Part shown: positions 60,429 to 64,000 of the stretch, one piece after another
Layout: the number at the start of each line of letters is the position of its first letter
Position numbering within the stretch: position 1 is the stretch's first letter
From: an uncultured Bacteroidales bacterium
GTDB lineage: Bacteria > Bacteroidota > Bacteroidia > Bacteroidales > UBA932
Length of the DNA: 64,000 bases
Direction: 5' to 3'
Assembly: GCA_900318355.1 (NCBI GenBank)
Contig: ONKE01000013.1
Coordinates: 62,001 to 126,000, forward strand
Program-made: the position numbers and the translations under genes
The notes under the pieces: model-generated
What the model saw: the letters and a program-made list of their open reading frames with translations, nothing else
Databases searched by the model: none
Told to the model about the DNA's origin: nothing

Positions 60429-61577
60429 TCATTTTATCCGGATTGAGCATCTTCCCATTATATCTGTGGCAATGAATCCGTCGCTTTCCAGGCGGGCCGC
60501 GGCGGCGGATGCCTCGGGGAAGCCGCAGCCAAGGGCCGATGCCAGTTCCTCGGCGCCGCACTCCCGGTGCTTCCTGATGAAATCGAATGCCGCAAGCAGC
60601 CTGCGCCTGGAATCGTCGGGCTCATCGGCGTAGAAGGCCGCTGCATCGGCGGCGATGTCCCTGACCTTACGTTTCACGGGACCAAGTCCGAGGGACTGAA
60701 TGAAGCTTTCCGGATCCGTAACGGCCTCGGCGAGCTGCTGCCGGATGAGGATGTTGCAACCCTGCGAGCGGGTGTCGTCCGCCCGGCCGGGAAGGGCGTA
60801 AAGGGCACGGCCGTAGGACGATGCAAGCTGGGCCGTAAGCATGCCTCCGCCCTTTTTCTTGGATTCGATCAGCACCGTAGCGACGCTGAGGCCCGCTATG
60901 ATGCGGTTGCGCCTCAGGAAATGAATGGCTATGGGTGCGGTGCCGGTAGGGTAGTCCGTGAGCAGGGCGCATCCCGGCGAGCAGGCGATGCGTGAAGCGA
61001 GGAGCCCGTGGCGGAAAGGATATACCCTGTCGATGCCCGTGGCCATGACCGCGATTGTCGGGAGGCCGGCATCCAGGGCCGCCTGGTGGGCGCAGCCGTC
61101 GACGCCCAGGGCAAGACCGCTGACGATTACGGGCTTTTCACGGCACGAGGCCAGGGCCTCGACAAGCCTCTGGCACCATTCCCTCCCATATGAATCCATG
61201 TCGCGGGTCCCGACGATGGCGATGGCCGGCCTGCCGCCGAATACGTTGCCGGGCGAGTCGGACGATTTGAAATACAGGCCCATCGGAGGGTCTTCGCATT
61301 CGCGCAGGAGAGCGGGGAAGTCCGGGTCGGACAGCGGGATGAAGCGGGCTCCTTCTTTCGCGGCCGCGTCGAGCTCTTTCTCTGCCCGCTCCAGGGCTGA
61401 GGGCGTAAGTTGCGAGAGCCATTGCGACGATGGCCCGGTCAGGCTGCGCAGGGAGTCGCGGCTGAGCCTGAATATTTCCCCGGCGCTCCCTACGGCATCC
61501 AGGAGGGCCTTTCCCAGTCGGGGCTGGAATCCGAAGATTGTGTTGAGCGCGCATGCGGCGATGGTTTCCGTATCCAT
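60429..61577 (-). CDS. dprA: DNA-processing protein DprA
   Basis: Loads RecA on incoming single-stranded DNA during transformation. The 382-residue protein has an N-terminal SAM-like domain, the Rossmann core with AIVGTRDMDSYGREW near residue 122, VSGLALGVDGCAHQAAL, RNRIIAGLS and GGGMLTAQLASSYGRALYALPG. A C-terminal winged-helix-like domain (RKHRECGAEELASALG, EASAAAARLESDGFI) follows. The gene appears intact. DprA is widespread even in species not known to be competent; no other clear competence genes are in the window. Confidence 0.94.
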   Translation of the reverse strand: MDTETIAACALNTIFGFQPRLGKALLDAVGSAGEIFRLSRDSLRSLTGPSSQWLSQLTPSALERAEKELDAAAKEGARFIPLSDPDFPALLRECEDPPMGLYFKSSDSPGNVFGGRPAIAIVGTRDMDSYGREWCQRLVEALASCREKPVIVSGLALGVDGCAHQAALDAGLPTIAVMATGIDRVYPFRHGLLASRIACSPGCALLTDYPTGTAPIAIHFLRRNRIIAGLSVATVLIESKKKGGGMLTAQLASSYGRALYALPGRADDTRSQGCNILIRQQLAEAVTDPESFIQSLGLGPVKRKVRDIAADAAAFYADEPDDSRRRLLAAFDFIRKHRECGAEELASALGCGFPEASAAAARLESDGFIATDIMGRCSIRIK

Positions 61578-61621
61578 TTCTTTTTTGCCCCAAAGATGCC
61601 CAAATGCGCTTTGCGATACAA

Positions 61622-61660
61622 GAAAAAGTGACCTGAACGGAATTGTTCAGGCCACTTTTA
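61622..61660 (-). terminator. intrinsic terminator after queA
   Basis: On the minus strand AAAAGTGGCCTGAAC (plus 61645-61659) pairs with GTTCAGGTCACTTTT (61624-61638) over 15 bp with one G-U pair and a six-base loop, followed by a T-run (TTTTTC). The G-U pair would be a mismatch on the other strand, so it serves queA transcription. Confidence 0.85.
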
Positions 61661-61693
61661 TACGAATCAGGTCGTTTTGTACGAATCCGGTCG
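61661..61693. repeat. pair of 14-bp direct repeats between the queA stop and its terminator
   Basis: TACGAATCAGGTCG (61661-61674) and TACGAATCCGGTCG (61680-61693), period 19. The second copy and its flanks match the infB-downstream copy at 22081-22094 over about 25 bases with one difference. Confidence 0.85.
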
Positions 61694-61708
61694 CCGAAAA
61701 CGGGGCTG

Positions 61709-62764
61709 CTATATGATCAGCAGAGCGTCTCCGTAGGGGCCGAACTTGTAGTCCTGCTCGAGGGCGACGTGATAGGCGTTCATCACTTTTTCGTAGCCTC
61801 CGAAGGCCGCGACCGACATCAGCATCGTCGAGAGAGGCAGGTGGAAGTTGGAGACTATGGCGTTGGGCACTGCGAAACGGTAGGGCGGGAAGATGAACTT
61901 GTTGGTCCAGCCGTCGTAGGGGTTGACTTCGTCGTTGGTGGTGACGTAGGTTTCGAGGCCGCGCATGACGGTGATGCCGACTGCGAGCACCTTGTGGCCG
62001 GCGCGCTTGGTGTTGTTGATGACCTGGGCGGATTCCGGGCTGATAATGAGGCGCTCGGAGTGCATCTTGTGCTTGGAAAGGTCTTCGACGTCGACTCCGC
62101 TGAAATGGCCGATACCCATGTGGACGGTGATGAACACCTTGTTGATATCCTTGAGTATCATGCGGTTGAACAGCTCGCGGCTGAAGTGGAGACCCGCTGC
62201 GGGGGCGGCTACTGCGCCTTCTTCGGTGGCGAAAATGGTCTGGTAGCGCTCGCGGTCTTCGTCTTCGACCTCCCTGAGGTTGGTGAGGAACTCCGGAAGG
62301 GGAGTCTTGCCAAGGGCGAAGAGGCTCTCCTTGAATTCTTCGTAGGGGCCGTCGAAGAGGAAACGCAGCGTGCGGCCGCGGGAGGTGGTGTTGTCGATGA
62401 CTTCGGCCACCATGGACTCGTCTTCGCCGAAATAGAGCTTGTTGCCGATGCGTATCTTGCGGGCGGGGTCGACGATTACGTCCCAGAGGCGCTGCTCCCT
62501 GTTGAGCTCGCGGAGGAGGAAGACGCCGATGTCGGCGCCGGTCTTTTCCTTGTTGCCGCGGAGCATTGCGGGGAAGACTCGCGTGTTGTTGAGGACGAAG
62601 GTGTCGCCTTTGCCGAAATAGTCGATGATGTTTTTGAAGATGGTGTGTTCGATTTCGCCACTGTCTTTGTGGAGAACCATCAGTTTGCATTCGTCCCGCC
62701 ATCTGGGAGGGTAGAGGGCAATCTTGTCATTGGTCAGCGGGAACTGGAACTGGGATAATTTCAT
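61709..62764 (-). CDS. queA: S-adenosylmethionine:tRNA ribosyltransferase-isomerase QueA
   Basis: Adds the epoxycyclopentenyl group to preQ1 in tRNA during queuosine synthesis. The 351-residue protein starts MKLSQFQFPLTNDKIALYP and contains FKNIIDYFGKGDTFVLNNTR, GADIGVFLLRELNREQ and GAVAAPAAGLHFSRELFNRM. It ends ALLII, with the THMGIGHF-like segment VHMGIGHFSGVDVE. The length and motif order match QueA. A perfect 12-bp palindrome lies just upstream of the start, and the 3' region carries the 14-bp repeats and a terminator. Confidence 0.95.
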   Translation of the reverse strand: MKLSQFQFPLTNDKIALYPPRWRDECKLMVLHKDSGEIEHTIFKNIIDYFGKGDTFVLNNTRVFPAMLRGNKEKTGADIGVFLLRELNREQRLWDVIVDPARKIRIGNKLYFGEDESMVAEVIDNTTSRGRTLRFLFDGPYEEFKESLFALGKTPLPEFLTNLREVEDEDRERYQTIFATEEGAVAAPAAGLHFSRELFNRMILKDINKVFITVHMGIGHFSGVDVEDLSKHKMHSERLIISPESAQVINNTKRAGHKVLAVGITVMRGLETYVTTNDEVNPYDGWTNKFIFPPYRFAVPNAIVSNFHLPLSTMLMSVAAFGGYEKVMNAYHVALEQDYKFGPYGDALLII

Positions 62765-62765
62765 A

Positions 62766-62798
62766 ATATATAATACACGTCATTGTTGTATTATATAT
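62766..62798. promoter_or_regulatory. 12-bp palindrome directly upstream of queA
   Basis: ATATATAATACA (62766-62777) and TGTATTATATAT (62787-62798) are perfect inverted repeats with a 9-base spacer; the nearest arm ends one base from the queA start codon. It could be an operator or a hairpin at the mRNA 5' end. I see no preQ1 riboswitch pattern. Confidence 0.6.
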
Positions 62799-62829
62799 AC
62801 GGAAAAAAAACGGATTTGTTTCACCCGGC

Positions 62830-63441
62830 CTAAACTTTCGCCTCGCGGAACACTTCCACGATGGACGGGAAGGTGTTTTTCAGGAATGGCGGAAGGCTGG
62901 ATTTGGCGACCCATGCGGCCAGCGTGATGTCTTCTTCGCGCTGGGGGGTGAGGTTGACCGGGTCGGTGTAGAGCATGTCGTACCACCATGTATGTTTGAG
63001 GTGCCATATGCCGTCGCGGCGGTAGCAATGGTCCGTCACGCAGATGAGGTCGCGGAGGCAGAGCTGGTCCACGCCTGTTTCTTCCTGGACTTCGCGAAGG
63101 GCGGTCACGCGGATGTCTTCGCCGGCTTCCTGATGGCCTTTGGGCAGGTCCCAGAGGCCGTCGCGCCTTATCAGCAGGAAATCGCCGCGCCGGTTTGAAA
63201 CGAGCCCTCCGGCGGCATTGACCTCCTTGAACTCGGAGCAGATGCGCCGGTAGGTGGCCTCTACGTCCGAGGTGGGGATGTAGATGCGGCTCAGCGTCGC
63301 GGAAGCCTCGAACATGCCCACCAGGGTGTGGATGTCGAGTTTGTCCCCAAGGTGGAACTCCACCGAGTTGGGGTCGGAAAGGGTGGCCTCGCCAGGGGCG
63401 CATATGACGATGCTGCGGCGTTCGAAGTATATCCTGTGCAT
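62830..63441 (-). CDS. NUDIX hydrolase
   Basis: A 203-residue protein with an N-terminal domain of about 75 residues followed by a NUDIX fold. The Nudix box is complete: GHQEAGEDIRVTALREVQEE followed by TGV, near residues 116-138, including the REVQEE metal ligands. Upstream NRRGDFLLIRRDGLWDLPKG is typical. Substrate (a nucleoside diphosphate linked to X) cannot be told. The gene diverges from the START-like gene and lies 65 bases before queA on the same strand. Confidence 0.9.
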   Translation of the reverse strand: MHRIYFERRSIVICAPGEATLSDPNSVEFHLGDKLDIHTLVGMFEASATLSRIYIPTSDVEATYRRICSEFKEVNAAGGLVSNRRGDFLLIRRDGLWDLPKGHQEAGEDIRVTALREVQEETGVDQLCLRDLICVTDHCYRRDGIWHLKHTWWYDMLYTDPVNLTPQREEDITLAAWVAKSSLPPFLKNTFPSIVEVFREAKV

Positions 63442-63460
63442 GGATTCGGAAAAAATATGC

Positions 63461-63468
63461 TAACTTTG
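63461..63468 (+). promoter_or_regulatory. -7 element for the START-like gene
   Basis: TAACTTTG, consensus match, 24 bases before the ATG at 63493. Confidence 0.55.
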
Positions 63469-63492
63469 GCACTGCGAAGATACATAAAAATT

Positions 63493-63960
63493 ATGACAGA
63501 ATACAACAGCAAGCAGGCCTATGTCCGCAGGCCGCCCTATCAGCTCTACATGTCTTTCGTGGACATGCGCAATTTCCTGCAGTTCCTCCCGGAAGACAAG
63601 AAACAGGGCGTAGAGGCCGACTACGACCATATTTCAGCCAAGATCCAGGGCTTTACCATAGGCGTCCAGGTCCATGAAAGGGTGCCGTACAGCCTCGTTT
63701 CCGTCGTCGACGACGGCTCCGCTCCGTTCGCCTTCAAGATCGACCTCCACTTCGACGCCGGAACGAATCCCGACGAAACCCTGTTCTGGATCGGCGTCGA
63801 GGCCGACCTCAATTTCATGATGAAGATGATGGTCGGAAACAAGATCCAGGAGGGGATAGACAAGATTGTCGATGGCCTTGCCGCGGTGTCCGAAGGCCGC
63901 ATGCCCGAGGGCATGGACCCTTCAATGTTCCCCGAAGGATTCGACCCCAGAGGCCTGTGA
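63493..63960 (+). CDS. START-like/SRPBCC-fold protein of Bacteroidota
   Basis: A 155-residue soluble protein. RRPPYQLYMSFVDMRNFLQF at the N-terminus and a central strand-rich region (GFTIGVQVHERVPYSLVSVV; APFAFKIDLHFDAG) followed by a long helix (NFMMKMMVGNKIQEGIDKIV) give the helix-grip pattern of START-like domains, a family recognised in Bacteroidota but of unknown role. The C-terminal tail is Met/Pro-rich. Starts further upstream lie before the -7 element and overlap the divergent gene, so 63493 is used. Confidence 0.7.
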   Translation: MTEYNSKQAYVRRPPYQLYMSFVDMRNFLQFLPEDKKQGVEADYDHISAKIQGFTIGVQVHERVPYSLVSVVDDGSAPFAFKIDLHFDAGTNPDETLFWIGVEADLNFMMKMMVGNKIQEGIDKIVDGLAAVSEGRMPEGMDPSMFPEGFDPRGL

Positions 63961-64000
63961 CGGACGAATTTCGCAGAATGCTCGCGGACTCGGTGGGTCC
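63957..64000 (+). CDS. start of a gene cut by the window edge
   Basis: A GTG at 63957 overlapping the stop of the previous gene opens a frame reading (M)TDEFRRMLADSVG to the edge; an ATG at 63978 is also in frame. The overlap suggests coupling to the START-like gene. Too little is visible to name it; an rRNA methyltransferase of the RsmF/Fmu type is a weak guess only. Confidence 0.4.
   Translation, partial: MTDEFRRMLADSVG

Noticed and set aside
60429..61577. Evidence for a competence locus around dprA
   Set aside because: Neighbours are tatD, asparaginase and queA; no comEC, comF or pilus genes are visible, and dprA is common in non-competent species.
62765..62829. A preQ1 riboswitch before queA
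   Set aside because: No C-rich stem-loop followed by an A-rich tail; only the AT palindrome is present.

Overview
The window is GC-rich, densely packed chromosomal DNA from a member of the Bacteroidota, most likely the order Bacteroidales. Three kinds of evidence agree. Many genes are preceded by the Bacteroidota -7 promoter element TAnnTTTG, a few also with a TTTG-type -33 element. Translation starts lack Shine-Dalgarno sequences and often have A-rich leaders. The gene families are typical of the phylum: DUF5683, DUF5723 and DUF3078 envelope proteins, WbqC, the archaeal-type ProS, the LpxD-LpxC-LpxA cluster, ExbB-ExbD-ExbD, many SPII lipoproteins and FadL/OmpA-like barrels. I see no rRNA, tRNA, CRISPR array, insertion sequence or prophage. 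The genus cannot be fixed from this sequence.

Layout. 1-5 kb: the start of a TamB-like gene (minus, cut by the window edge) diverges from tsaD, an FAD oxidoreductase and cdd. 5-8 kb: an outer-membrane barrel, a membrane-anchored HTH protein, and hpt-adk. 7.6-12.8 kb (minus): an operon of lipoprotein, DUF5723 barrel, tmk and DoxX-like protein. 12.9-14 kb (minus): ftsB-like and folP. 14-20.3 kb: nucleotidyltransferase, CPBP protease, then the parA-parB-DUF5683-mltD operon. 20.3-26.7 kb (minus): rimP-nusA-infB followed by a helix-hairpin-helix/barrel protein. 26.9-30.4 kb: lipid A genes lpxD, lpxC, lpxA and a WbqC protein. 30.4-33.6 kb (minus): a very unusual aromatic/Ser-Arg-Gly-rich lipoprotein and a FadL-like porin. 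33.7-40.8 kb: proS, DUF3078, tilS, an aminotransferase and an OmpA protein closed by a clear terminator. 40.9-53.2 kb: sppA (minus), then hisS, a large unknown anchored protein, an acyl-CoA ligase, dCMP deaminase, a C-terminal processing protease, asnS, udk and a TonB-like protein. 53.2-56 kb (minus): two diverged paralogous lipoproteins. 56-58.5 kb (minus): the exbB-exbD-exbD energy module. 58.6-63.4 kb (minus): asparaginase, tatD, dprA, queA, NUDIX. The end holds a START-like protein and the first codons of another gene.

Most genes are housekeeping (translation, tRNA modification, nucleotide salvage, chromosome segregation) mixed with envelope biogenesis. I found no complete novel defence or mobile system. 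The items most worth a second look are: LpxC without the FabZ domain to which it is fused in most known Bacteroidota; a 168-bp element bounded by 26-bp inverted repeats before asnS; a repeated 14-bp motif (TACGAATCCGGTCG) in pairs in the 3' regions of both infB and queA; tandem parS-like half-sites upstream of parA; and the low-complexity lipoprotein beside proS.
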